Of a DNA stretch of 64,000 nt, positions 37,605-45,351 are shown in pieces; position 1 is the stretch's first letter; the number at the start of each line of letters is the position of its first letter. A program made the position numbers and the translations under genes. This DNA is from Vreelandella salicampi (lineage in GTDB: Bacteria > Pseudomonadota > Gammaproteobacteria > Pseudomonadales > Halomonadaceae): contig NZ_JACCDF010000006.1 in assembly GCF_013415105.1 (NCBI RefSeq), positions 62,001 through 126,000 on the forward strand, read 5' to 3'. The notes beneath the pieces were generated by a model. That model saw nothing but the letters and a program-made list of their open reading frames with translations, was not told the DNA's origin and did not search any database.

Positions 37605-38888
37605 ATGCCAAGACAATCGAAGCCTTTAACCGCGCTGGAAGTGAAGCGCCTAACGCACCCTGGCTTTCATGCCGTGGGCGAGGTTCCTGGCCTTCATCTG
37701 CAAGTGACCAAGACCGGCGCTCGCTCCTGGGTTCTGCGTTATGCAACCGGCGAGACGCGGCTGGCACGATCAGGTAAGCCTTATAAGGTTCGCCGTGATA
37801 TGGGGCTGGGGAGCTACCCCGGCGTATCACTGGCACAAGCACGCGATAAAGCCCGGCTGGTACATGAAAAGCTGGATGCAGGCATTGACCCGATCACCGA
37901 GCGCAAAGCTGCCGACCAATCACGCCGCGCGGCTGAGCTGGCGCGCATGACCTTCGCTGATGCCGCTGCCGAGGTGGTCAAGATCAAGCAGGCAGAGGCG
38001 CGCAACGTCAAACACGGCAAGCAGTGGGCGGCCACGCTCGAAACCTACGCTTACCCCAAACTTGGGGAAATGGCCGTTTCCGACATTGAGATGGTTCACG
38101 TCAAGCAGGCGCTTGAACCGATCTGGCAGACCAAGACCGAGACCGCCACTCGCGTTCGCCAACGTATTGAAGCCGTACTGAACTGGGCAACGGTTCACGG
38201 GCACCGCCAAGGCGACAACCCGGCGCGCTGGAAAGGCAACCTCGACACCGTGCTACCCGCCCCCAGCAAGGTGGCTAAAGTGGAGCACCACCGCGCCATG
38301 CCGATCGACGCCATGCCGAGCTTTTGGCAGGCGCTAGAGAAGCGCACAGGCGACGCGGCCAAGTGCCTGGCCTTCACGATCCTGACCGGCTGCCGTTCCG
38401 GCGAGAGCCGTGGCGCCACCTGGGCAGAGATCGACCTCGACAACGCCATCTGGATTATCCCGGCTGAGCGCATGAAGGCAGGCAAAGAGCACCGCGTGCC
38501 GTTATCCGCGCCAGCCCTGACCTTGCTCAAGGCACAGCCTCAAGACCGAGAGCGCGTATTCCAAAGCCCCCAAGGTAAAGCACTATCCGATGCGGCCATG
38601 ACTGCCCTACTCCGCCGCATGGGCGAGGATCACCGGGCCACCGTTCACGGTTTCCGCTCCACGTTCCGGGACTGGATGGCAGAGCGCACCGGCACCCCGC
38701 ACGAGGTAGCCGAGGCCGCGCTGGCGCACACCATCAAAAGCAGCACCGAAGCCGCCTATCGTCGTGGCGATCTGTACGCCAAGCGTGCGCGTGTCATGGA
38801 TCAATGGGCCGCCTTCATCACCACACCGGCACCGGCTGGCGCCAGCAATGTAGCGCCGATCCGTGGGGAGGTGGCCAGCGATGGATGA
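37605..38888 (+). CDS. int: P4-type tyrosine integrase
   Basis: This is a 427-residue integrase with the DUF4102-type arm-binding N-terminal domain (opening 'LTALEVKRLTHPGFHAVGEV'), a SAM-like core-binding domain (about 110-190) and a catalytic domain. Active-site residues are Arg264 (GCRSGE), His348-x-x-Arg351 (HGFRSTF), His375 (ALAHTI) and nucleophile Tyr385 (AAYRRGD). It should insert the element into the 3' end of tRNA-Ser. ATG 37605 is chosen because family homology starts there; the open frame upstream only translates the 12-base repeats into Cys-Trp-Val-Gly runs. The next gene starts within its last codons. Confidence 0.93.
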   Translation: MPRQSKPLTALEVKRLTHPGFHAVGEVPGLHLQVTKTGARSWVLRYATGETRLARSGKPYKVRRDMGLGSYPGVSLAQARDKARLVHEKLDAGIDPITERKAADQSRRAAELARMTFADAAAEVVKIKQAEARNVKHGKQWAATLETYAYPKLGEMAVSDIEMVHVKQALEPIWQTKTETATRVRQRIEAVLNWATVHGHRQGDNPARWKGNLDTVLPAPSKVAKVEHHRAMPIDAMPSFWQALEKRTGDAAKCLAFTILTGCRSGESRGATWAEIDLDNAIWIIPAERMKAGKEHRVPLSAPALTLLKAQPQDRERVFQSPQGKALSDAAMTALLRRMGEDHRATVHGFRSTFRDWMAERTGTPHEVAEAALAHTIKSSTEAAYRRGDLYAKRARVMDQWAAFITTPAPAGASNVAPIRGEVASDG

Positions 38889-39657
38889 TGAACTGAAGGC
38901 TATTCAAGACGACCTGGATGCAGTGCTCGAGCGATTGGGGAGACACCTGCAACAAAGCAAATATGCGTTTTTTATCTTCACCCCAAGAAAACGAAGTTAT
39001 GAGCGCCAGCCTGATGCACCTTTTGCGCCTGCACCATGGATACTTGACGGGCCATATACTTCACCAAGAGAAGACGCTGCCCGTGTTGTTTTTCAGTACG
39101 TATGCGGACGCCAGAGAAAAAGCATCAAGCCTTACGCCAATATCATGCGAGCAATATACGATGTTTGCAGCATAAGAAACGAAAGAGAGCGCAGGACAAT
39201 CAAACTTGTTGAGGAGCATGGAGAGGACTTAGGCCATTTAATAGCCGCCATCACCAACATGACTGACTGTTACTCACACGGTCTACATCCACCGGAAACA
39301 CTACACACTGAGCTTTTAGGCCATGCCGCAGAAGCGTATTTAAGGAAAGAGGTTGAATACTTAGGACAAGACTTCGGACTTAAACTGAACAGCAAGCGTG
39401 AAGTGGACAGGAAGGCACAAAAAAGATTTTCAGCGGTGCTGACCGTATTTAATAAACACCGCCAAGACTCTAAACGCTATCCCATTGGGGAAGCATTATT
39501 CGAGCTTGCTGGCGCGCCATATGGAATGTCTGCATCCGTGGTCAAGCGAGCTTACTATGCTCCTGGCATGCAAGAGGAGCTTGCAAGGCTGAATAAGCAA
39601 ATGGATGAGCTTGAAAAGTCACATCCGCCGCCCTGGTCAAAAACAGACGAAAACTGA
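38881..39657 (+). CDS. Unknown protein, cargo candidate of the element
   Basis: I do not recognise this 258-residue protein. It is soluble, with no signal peptide or membrane segment, and mostly helical by composition. The middle has many charged residues (residues 80-120) and the stretch 'LIAAITNMTDCYSHGLHPPE'. The C-terminal helix is rich in Glu and Lys and ends in a proline-rich tail. Its ATG overlaps the integrase stop by eight bases. Base composition is clearly more AT-rich than in the genes on either side, which suggests a separate origin. The position next to int, before alpA, is where satellites often carry variable genes such as anti-phage functions; that role is a guess. Confidence 0.7.
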   Translation: MDDELKAIQDDLDAVLERLGRHLQQSKYAFFIFTPRKRSYERQPDAPFAPAPWILDGPYTSPREDAARVVFQYVCGRQRKSIKPYANIMRAIYDVCSIRNERERRTIKLVEEHGEDLGHLIAAITNMTDCYSHGLHPPETLHTELLGHAAEAYLRKEVEYLGQDFGLKLNSKREVDRKAQKRFSAVLTVFNKHRQDSKRYPIGEALFELAGAPYGMSASVVKRAYYAPGMQEELARLNKQMDELEKSHPPPWSKTDEN

Positions 39658-39723
39658 CAAATACACCACCCCATCACCTCGCCAAGATGCTCCACGTCAC
39701 CCGCGACAACGGAGCATCACACC

Positions 39724-39942
39724 ATGGCAGCCAAAGCGACACCCCAAACCACCCCGAAGCCCGGCAATGAGTTTTTAAGCGCTGAGCAGGTATCCCACCG
39801 CTATGGCGTACACCGCGCCACCCCTTACCGCTGGGCACATCAAGGCGACTTCCCGAAGCCGATCAAGCTAGGCGCCAACGTCACCCGCTGGGCACTGGCA
39901 GACCTCGAAGCCTGGGAGCAATCCCAGAAGGAGGTTTCCTAA
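39724..39942 (+). CDS. alpA: AlpA-family excisionase/regulator
   Basis: This is a 72-residue helix-turn-helix protein. The core 'LSAEQVSHRYGVHRATPYRW' (about residues 18-37), then 'GDFPKPIKLGANVTRWALADLEAWEQ', matches AlpA/MerR-like excisionase regulators of P4-like prophages and PICIs, which activate excision or early genes. The fifth helix residue 'ATPYRW' replaces the more usual S-T-I/V-Y-R. A CGGAG lies 11 bases before the ATG. The stop overlaps the ATG of the next ORF. Confidence 0.88.
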   Translation: MAAKATPQTTPKPGNEFLSAEQVSHRYGVHRATPYRWAHQGDFPKPIKLGANVTRWALADLEAWEQSQKEVS

Positions 39943-40412
39943 TGCTTGCCTATGCGACGCCCTGCGTTTACGCTAAACGGGCTGGCGCAAAATCGTCAGC
40001 CGGGTTTGGCGACCCGAACTTCAAACGGCGCACTAGCGCCCACCGCGATAAAGGCGCTTTTTTTGCGCCCACTATTCGCGTATATGGTGGCTGTGCGTGG
40101 GAGACCGCAAGGTCTGCCGGTTTACGTTTGAGCCGGTTCGCCAACCCGCGTACAGCCACCCCCAAGCACTGTTTGGCGACAGTCGGGGATGGCTCCACAT
40201 CAAACGGAGTCACACCCATGTCTCACCTAAATACCCTCATTCTCCGCAGCCTCGAAGGCCGCGCCGCTGCTCACAGAGCAATGGCCAAGGCAGCACTGTT
40301 TGCTGACTCGAGCGCTCGCACCCGCCTTAACCGTTACAACCACCACCAAAACCAAGCCAAAGCACTGGATGCCCGCCTCGCCGCTGCAAAGCGTCAGGAG
40401 GTGCAGGCATGA
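39942..40412 (+). CDS. Ash/Icd-like ORF of P4-type elements, with internal start
   Basis: The open frame has 156 codons. It begins in a TAATG overlap with alpA and has a perfect AAGGAGG eight bases upstream. The first ~90 residues ('AGAKSSAGFGDPNFKRRTSA' ... 'GGCAWETARSAGLRLSRFAN') resemble the Ash / Icd-like proteins annotated in P4-type prophages, where the coding sequence overlaps the immunity RNA. Residues 93-156 could be made separately from the ATG at 40218, which has its own CGGAG. Its 64-residue product 'SHLNTLILRSLEGRAAAHRA'... is basic and helical. The long form may be a leader peptide fused by read-through, or both forms may be made. Confidence 0.5.
   Translation: MLAYATPCVYAKRAGAKSSAGFGDPNFKRRTSAHRDKGAFFAPTIRVYGGCAWETARSAGLRLSRFANPRTATPKHCLATVGDGSTSNGVTPMSHLNTLILRSLEGRAAAHRAMAKAALFADSSARTRLNRYNHHQNQAKALDARLAAAKRQEVQA
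40086..40160 (+). ncRNA. C4-like antisense immunity RNA
   Basis: A long outer stem pairs 40086-40101 with 40145-40160 (16 pairs: 14 Watson-Crick, two G-U). Inside it is a hairpin AGACC-GCAA-GGTCT (40102-40115), then a loop region with CCGG elements. This is the fold and sequence style of the C4 RNAs of phages P1/P7 and the CI RNA of P4. The unpaired stretch around 40137-40148 (TTCGCCAACCC) is complementary to GGGTTTGGCGA at about 40002-40012 upstream, apart from one bulged base. That matches the known C4 mechanism of pairing with its own leader to stop expression. It lies within the Ash-like ORF. Confidence 0.62.
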
Positions 40413-40867
40413 ACACCACCATCAACCTCACCCTTCACGCCGCTGATGTTTGGGAAACCGCTGAGCATCTTCGCCACCTAGCCGACCGTATCGACCGCAT
40501 TGGCGGTAATGCCGTGCCTGAGCCTGGTGAACAGCACGATGTTGTTATCAATAACGAGATCGTCGGCACCATGGCAGGACCGCCCGCCCACACCGCGCCC
40601 CAGCAACCGCGCCCTAAGCGAATGGCGGATTCCATCATTCTCGGCACTCACGCCACCGCTATCGTTGACTGTAACGCGGCGATCACTGGCCTGGCGCAAA
40701 TCCTGATTAACGCAGGCGTGCAAGACGATTGCGAAGGCGAGCCACCCGTCAACAACTACCAACGCGGCTGTATCGAGATGGCAATCGAGAAATTGGCCGA
40801 GCGCGCGGTTTCATCGGCGGAATGGATCGAGGAACAGTGCGCAGGAGGTGGGCATGGTGACGCCTAG
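40409..40867 (+). CDS. Unknown satellite protein
   Basis: This is a 152-residue acidic protein that I do not recognise. The N-terminal helix 'AADVWETAEHLRHLADRIDR' is followed by a proline/glutamine-rich linker. A second helical part then holds 'SIILGTHATAIVDCNAAITG' and 'NYQRGCIEMAIEKLAERAVS', which looks like a small four-helix fold. GGAGG precedes the ATG, which overlaps the previous stop (ATGA). The 3' end overlaps the start of the Toprim gene by 14 bases. Confidence 0.7.
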   Translation: MNTTINLTLHAADVWETAEHLRHLADRIDRIGGNAVPEPGEQHDVVINNEIVGTMAGPPAHTAPQQPRPKRMADSIILGTHATAIVDCNAAITGLAQILINAGVQDDCEGEPPVNNYQRGCIEMAIEKLAERAVSSAEWIEEQCAGGGHGDA

Positions 40868-41804
40868 CACGCAAGAAAAAGCCCGGCTGGGAGGCCGGGC
40901 AGACGTTGGGGCAGCATCCGTTGCTGGCGCTGAGTATAGCACCATCGAGCACGCCCTAAGCGATGCGCTCGCCGCCCACGGTATCACCGGCCTGGCGATC
41001 CGCGCGGATGGTGGCATTCACCGCTTTGATAGTGCCGACAAGCCCAAGGGCAACCGCAACGGCTGGTACGTCTGCCCCACGCTGGAAGTGGCTGTTTATG
41101 GCTTCTGGCACACCGGCGAGCAGCACACCATCACCACCGGTGGGAAAGCCGACCCCGCCGCCGCTGCCGAGACCCGGCTGGCGTATCAACGCGCCCGCGA
41201 ACAGCGCGAAGCCGAGCGCCGCGCGCAACAAGCACGCACCGCTGAGCAGGCCCGCCGCTGGTGGGCTGCTGCTGGCGCTGCCGATCCCAACCACCCGTAC
41301 CTCACCAAGAAGCGCCTGGCGCCCTATGGGCTACGACAGCGAGACACCATGCTGCTGGTGCCGTTGTTCCATGACGGGGAGCTGGTCAACCTTGAGCGCA
41401 TTTACCCGCACGGAGCCAAAAAGGCGCTGTTTGGTGGACGTGCCAAAGGCGTGGCCAGCCTGGTGGGAAGCCTCGCTAGTGCGGACCGCGTACTGGTAGC
41501 CGAGGGCTGGGCCACCGCCGCCGCGCTCCACGAGGCGATGGGCGTGCCGGTCGTCGTCGCTCGCAACGCCGATAACCTCGAGCCGGTCGCACGCCGCCTG
41601 CGCCAGCGCTTACCGGATGACGTGACCATCACCATCGCCGCCGATGATGACCGCTTCACCGAAGGCAACCCCGGCGCCACCAAGGCCCGGTTGGCTGCGC
41701 TCGCTATTGGCGCCAAGGTGCTGATGCCGACGTTCTGCCCCGGCTGTGCGCGCTGTACGGACTTTGCGGACGTGGCCTTGTGCCGTAAGGAGCGTGTTGC
41801 ATGA
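40854..41804 (+). CDS. Toprim-domain primase-like protein
   Basis: The protein has 316 residues. Residues 25-85 hold a small domain; an Arg/Gln/Ala-rich helix follows (about 100-145), then 'ADPNHPYLTKKRLAPYGLRQ' and a DUF7146-like strand region. A C-terminal Toprim domain has the motif VLVAEGWATAAALHEA (Glu) and an acidic DDDRFTEGNPG segment. Such proteins act as replicative primases in P4-like elements. The usual N-terminal CHC2 zinc finger is absent. ATG 40854 follows GGAGG by five bases. The stop overlaps the next ATG. Confidence 0.82.
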   Translation: MVTPSTQEKARLGGRADVGAASVAGAEYSTIEHALSDALAAHGITGLAIRADGGIHRFDSADKPKGNRNGWYVCPTLEVAVYGFWHTGEQHTITTGGKADPAAAAETRLAYQRAREQREAERRAQQARTAEQARRWWAAAGAADPNHPYLTKKRLAPYGLRQRDTMLLVPLFHDGELVNLERIYPHGAKKALFGGRAKGVASLVGSLASADRVLVAEGWATAAALHEAMGVPVVVARNADNLEPVARRLRQRLPDDVTITIAADDDRFTEGNPGATKARLAALAIGAKVLMPTFCPGCARCTDFADVALCRKERVA

Positions 41805-43357
41805 CGTATGCCACCGTAGAGCAAACACCCATGGGCGTGGAGATGTACCCGGGAAGCGTCCAAGCCGGGGAGCGTGGCGAACCGACCCGAGAGGCGCCCA
41901 AGCCTAAGCCGCTACCCGATAGCCTCAGCAAGGTGGACGCCTTTGAACCGGAGATGCTGCCCGCGCCGATCCGCGCCTACATCATGGATACCGCTCACCG
42001 GCTGCAATGCCCGCCCGAATACTGCGCTGTTACGTCGCTGGCGCTGCTCGCTGGGCTGGTGGGCCATAAGGTGCGGTTGAAGCCCAAACAGTACGATGAT
42101 TGGGAGATTGTGGCGACGTTATGGGCTGCCCTGGTGGGAGGCCCGAGCGCGATGAAAAGCCCGGCGCTCAAGGCGATGCGCTTTCCCATCGACGCCATTG
42201 AAGCCGAGGCCCGGCGCCAGCATGAAGAAGCCGCCCGGCGCTATGAAACCGATCAGGAGTTGGAGGAGCTGGCGCGCGCCGAAGCCAAGAAGAAAGCAAA
42301 GGGCTTTGCCGCCAAAGGCGATATGGACGCCGCCCGCGCCGCGCTCGAGTCGGTTGAAGAAGCCACACCGCCCCCGGCACCGCTGCGCCTGACGATCAAC
42401 GATGCGACCGTCGAAAAGGCCGGGGAACTGATGAACGCGGCAGAGTACCACCTCACCATATTGCGGGATGAGTTGGCTGGATGGCTCGCCAAGATGCAGC
42501 AAGAGGAGTACGCCAGCGACCGCGCCTTTTACCTCGAAGCCTTCAACGGCGATGGCCGCTTCACCTACGACCGTATAGGCCGGGGAACGGTGGCTATTGA
42601 ACGGTGTGCGCTCAACATCGTGGGCGGTATCCAACCCAGCAAGCTGGCGCCTATCGTGCGCAGCGCCACCAAGGGCACCGCCAACGATGGCCTGATACAG
42701 CGGTTTCAGTTGGCTGTCTGGCCTGATGCGATCCGTCATTGGGAATGGATTGACCGCACCCCCGACCCCGACGCTAAGGAGCACTATCGCCAAGCGTTCT
42801 ATCGCTTGCACGCCCTGGAACTCGACGCCGACGAAGAAGGCAACCCGCCAAGTTGGCACTTCACCCCGGAGGCTCAAGCGCTGTTTGTGGAATGGGCCAC
42901 TGAGATCAACCTCGAGTGCCGATCCGATGAACTGCCCCCGCTGCTGGCAGAACACCTTCTCAAGATGCCCAAAACAGTTGGGAGTTTGGCGCTGCTGTTT
43001 GCTGTGATCGACGGCGATCAAGGCGCGGTAGGCGCCACCGCCACCGCCCGCGCGCTCGATTGGGCGGAATTGCTGCGCAGCCACGCTGAGCGGCTGTACA
43101 GCGCCGCGCTTAACCGAGACGTGGAAGGCGCCAAGCTGATACTCAAGCGCCGCCACAAGCTGCCATCGACGTTCAAGGCCAAGCAGGTACAGCAACGTGG
43201 ATGGTCTGGCCTGGATACCTCGGAGGCTGTGCAAGACGCGCTGAGCTTGCTGGTAGAGCATGGCTACCTGACCGAAGTGGAGACGCCAACGCTAGGTAGG
43301 CCAAGCATCAACTACTACTGGCACCTGGATTATCTGCCAGAGCAGGAGGGCGAATAA
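41801..43357 (+). CDS. DUF3987 (YfjI-like) replication protein
   Basis: This is a 518-residue DUF3987 family protein, common in prophages and islands. A P-loop-like GGPSAMKSPALKAM near residue 110 is in the usual nucleotide-binding place. A charged coiled-coil stretch follows (about 130-185), then 'ILRDELAGWLAKMQQEEYAS' and 'RCALNIVGGIQPSKLAPIVR', the core of the family. The C-terminus is winged-helix-like. It probably acts as helicase/ATPase with the Toprim protein just before it (ATGA overlap) in element replication. The next gene starts in a TAATG overlap. Confidence 0.83.
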   Translation: MTYATVEQTPMGVEMYPGSVQAGERGEPTREAPKPKPLPDSLSKVDAFEPEMLPAPIRAYIMDTAHRLQCPPEYCAVTSLALLAGLVGHKVRLKPKQYDDWEIVATLWAALVGGPSAMKSPALKAMRFPIDAIEAEARRQHEEAARRYETDQELEELARAEAKKKAKGFAAKGDMDAARAALESVEEATPPPAPLRLTINDATVEKAGELMNAAEYHLTILRDELAGWLAKMQQEEYASDRAFYLEAFNGDGRFTYDRIGRGTVAIERCALNIVGGIQPSKLAPIVRSATKGTANDGLIQRFQLAVWPDAIRHWEWIDRTPDPDAKEHYRQAFYRLHALELDADEEGNPPSWHFTPEAQALFVEWATEINLECRSDELPPLLAEHLLKMPKTVGSLALLFAVIDGDQGAVGATATARALDWAELLRSHAERLYSAALNRDVEGAKLILKRRHKLPSTFKAKQVQQRGWSGLDTSEAVQDALSLLVEHGYLTEVETPTLGRPSINYYWHLDYLPEQEGE

Positions 43358-43908
43358 TGGGCCGTTGGTTACATCGCGTACAAGCAACCGGCGGCAGCGA
43401 TACCGCCACACTACCCGAAGAAAAAAATCAGAAAAGCGTAGGCCACCTACCCTACAAAACCTACGAAAGCCCTTCTGTAGGTTCTGTAGGTAAGGCACAA
43501 GATGCTTTTGGTGAAAATCAGAAAAGCGCCAGCAACCACCCCCCGAAAACCCCGAAAAGACCTTTAGTAGGTTTAGGGGGGGAGGTACACGGGGCTTTTT
43601 CAGAAAAATACGCCACCCGTCAGGAGGTGGAGACGATGCTGGCAGCGCTGCGCCATGTAGGCCACGACCTCAAGGAAGTGGAGCCGCTGGCGCGTACCGT
43701 CATGCGCAACCTGACCCGCGCCGCCGCTGCCGAGATGGCCGCCGTGCTCGATGATCTGTTTCACACCGCACCGACACGCGATGTCGCACGTACCCAATGC
43801 CGCCGTGTGCTGAGCGATCCACAAGCGCTCGCCGCCGCTAAAGCCGTATGGCCAAACCTGGCGCTGCTGAACGATGATGAAGGAGATACCCATGCAAACC
43901 TCACCTGA
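43357..43908 (+). CDS. Unknown satellite protein with internal repeat
   Basis: The protein has 183 residues. The N-terminal ~85 residues are polar and disordered-looking, with a repeated pattern: NQKSVGHLPYKTYESPSVG and NQKSASNHPPKTPKRPLVG. DNA repeats AAAATCAGAAAAGCG underlie them at about 43425 and 43514. The C-terminal part is helical. Short proteins of this style often follow DUF3987 genes in islands, but I know no function. The ATG overlaps the preceding stop, and the stop region overlaps the leader of the ERF gene. Confidence 0.7.
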   Translation: MGRWLHRVQATGGSDTATLPEEKNQKSVGHLPYKTYESPSVGSVGKAQDAFGENQKSASNHPPKTPKRPLVGLGGEVHGAFSEKYATRQEVETMLAALRHVGHDLKEVEPLARTVMRNLTRAAAAEMAAVLDDLFHTAPTRDVARTQCRRVLSDPQALAAAKAVWPNLALLNDDEGDTHANLT

Positions 43909-44464
43909 GATCAACGAACTGGCTGGCGCGCTGGCCAAGGCCCAAGCCGAGATGCAAGACGCGGCGAAGGACGGTTTCAATCAGCACCTAGGCCAAGGGT
44001 ACGCCACGCTTCACGCTGTCATGGGCGCGATCCGGCAACCGCTGGCTAAGCACGGGCTGGCGCTGGTGCAGTCGATCGAACACTCAGGGGGAGAAGTCGC
44101 CGTGACCACGCGCCTGCTACACGCCACCGGGCAATGGCTCGAGTCTCGCCTGGCGATGCCCGTGCCACGTCAATCGCCGCATGGTATCGGCACCGCCGCG
44201 ACCTACTGCCGACGCTATGCCGCCGCCGCTATCGTGGGCCTGGCACAGTCGGATGATGACGCCGGGGAGGCAGGCGAACAGCCGGGCCGCCTGGCTGAGC
44301 AGGACGGTATCGACCTAGAGAGAGCATTGGCTGGTGTGGCTGGCGCTGAGGATGCCAACCGCCTAAATGAGATTGCCAACTGGTGCCGACCTCGAGCGAC
44401 GCCAGCGCAGTGGCAGCAAATCCACGACGCCGCGACTGCCCGCGCGCACGCTTTGGAAGCATGA
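43892..44464 (+). CDS. ERF family single-strand annealing protein
   Basis: This is a 190-residue ERF-superfamily recombinase, like P22 Erf, which anneals single-stranded DNA during phage recombination or circularisation. The family core is 'KDGFNQHLGQGYATLHAVMG' then 'IRQPLAKHGLALVQSIEHSG' (residues 30-75), followed by the conserved 'GIGTAATYCRRYAAAAIVGL' (about 98-117) and an acidic QSDDDAGE. The ATG at 43892 has GAAGGAG upstream. It overlaps the preceding gene by 17 bases. Confidence 0.88.
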   Translation: MQTSPEINELAGALAKAQAEMQDAAKDGFNQHLGQGYATLHAVMGAIRQPLAKHGLALVQSIEHSGGEVAVTTRLLHATGQWLESRLAMPVPRQSPHGIGTAATYCRRYAAAAIVGLAQSDDDAGEAGEQPGRLAEQDGIDLERALAGVAGAEDANRLNEIANWCRPRATPAQWQQIHDAATARAHALEA

Positions 44465-44487
44465 AATCAGATAAGGAGATCACCACC

Positions 44488-44982
44488 ATGACCAAGACCA
44501 AGACCAAGACCAAGACCAAGATCACCACCACTGCACTGGCACACGCCGCCGAGACCGGCGCCAGCCTAGGCCACCTATCACCGCCGCAAGCATGGGCCGC
44601 CCACCGGCTGAGCATGCCCCCCAGCGCCCTGAGCGATCCGCTACCCGGGCACCTGGTGACGATCCTCGACAACATCGACCGCGCTGAGCGCCGCCGCTTC
44701 GCTGATGCGTGCCCCGATCCTGATACGATGATTCAGGCCGCCTATGACGAACAGCACCCGGCCTACCTGCGCCTGGCGATTCAGGAGAAGCTAGCCGAAG
44801 GCATGCGCAGCTGCTTTCCCGACCTCAAGCCCAAAGGCGTGGATAGCCAAGGCAACCGCGTTTACCTGGTGGACGACCTGGCCAAAGCGCTGGGCACCAC
44901 CGAGGATGAACTGGCCATGCTGGCAGCGCAGCGCGGTATGCAGAACACCATCAACGACAGCGACGTGACGCCGATCCACTAG
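44488..44982 (+). CDS. Unknown satellite protein with Thr-Lys tandem start
   Basis: I do not recognise this 164-residue protein. After the Met there are five Thr-Lys pairs, encoded by five exact copies of ACCAAG (44491-44520), a simple repeat that could vary in copy number by slippage. The rest is helical, with 'GHLVTILDNIDRAERRRFAD' and a C-terminal half 'SQGNRVYLVDDLAKALGTTE' that looks like a small winged-helix-type domain. AAGGAG lies ten bases before ATG 44488; ATG 44461, overlapping the ERF stop, is an alternative start. A terminator follows 20 bases after the stop. Confidence 0.7.
   Translation: MTKTKTKTKTKITTTALAHAAETGASLGHLSPPQAWAAHRLSMPPSALSDPLPGHLVTILDNIDRAERRRFADACPDPDTMIQAAYDEQHPAYLRLAIQEKLAEGMRSCFPDLKPKGVDSQGNRVYLVDDLAKALGTTEDELAMLAAQRGMQNTINDSDVTPIH
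44491..44520 (+). repeat. Simple tandem repeat (ACCAAG)x5
   Basis: Five exact in-frame copies encode (Thr-Lys)5 at the N-terminus of the gene that starts at 44488. Confidence 0.95.
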
Positions 44983-45002
44983 ACACGGCGCACGACCACC
45001 AC

Positions 45003-45029
45003 AGGCCCGGCACCCGCTGGGCCTTTTTG
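45003..45029 (+). terminator. Terminator within the element
   Basis: A six-base stem AGGCCC/GGGCCT (45003-45008 with 45019-45024) with an internal loop is followed by TTTTGTGT. It ends the main leftward-to-right gene block of the element. Confidence 0.7.
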
Positions 45030-45093
45030 TGTCTGGTAGCTGGCGCTGTATATTCGACCAGACCACCCAAACCGTCACCCACCGGGGGATACC

Positions 45094-45351
45094 ATGCGCC
45101 GATCACGCAACGCTCGCCAGTACGCTAATGACGCACTCAAGCACACCACCCGCGATGGCAGTGCCTACCGAGATGACCGCCTTGAGCAACAGCGCCAGCG
45201 CCTAGAGCGCCGTTTGTCGTGGGCGTTTCAGCGTGGTGACGTGGCAGGCGTGGAGCGGATAGAGCGCCGCCTCGATGCGCTCGCTGATGAAGCGCTGGGT
45301 GACGTGGAGCCGGGCCGCACGGCTGGGCCGATCGAACGACCGCGCTGGTGA
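45094..45351 (+). CDS. Small basic unknown protein
   Basis: This is an 85-residue Arg-rich, helical protein (LEQQRQRLERRLSWAFQRGD), possibly an RNA- or DNA-binding or dimerising helix pair. GGGGGA lies eight bases before the ATG. It is the last convincing gene of the element and lies after a terminator, so it may have its own promoter. Confidence 0.6.
   Translation: MRRSRNARQYANDALKHTTRDGSAYRDDRLEQQRQRLERRLSWAFQRGDVAGVERIERRLDALADEALGDVEPGRTAGPIERPRW

Noticed and set aside
42119..43261. 380-codon minus-strand frame opposite the DUF3987 gene
   Set aside because: It is long, but it lies entirely within a gene with clear family motifs and tight overlaps with both neighbours; its translation has no recognisable domain.
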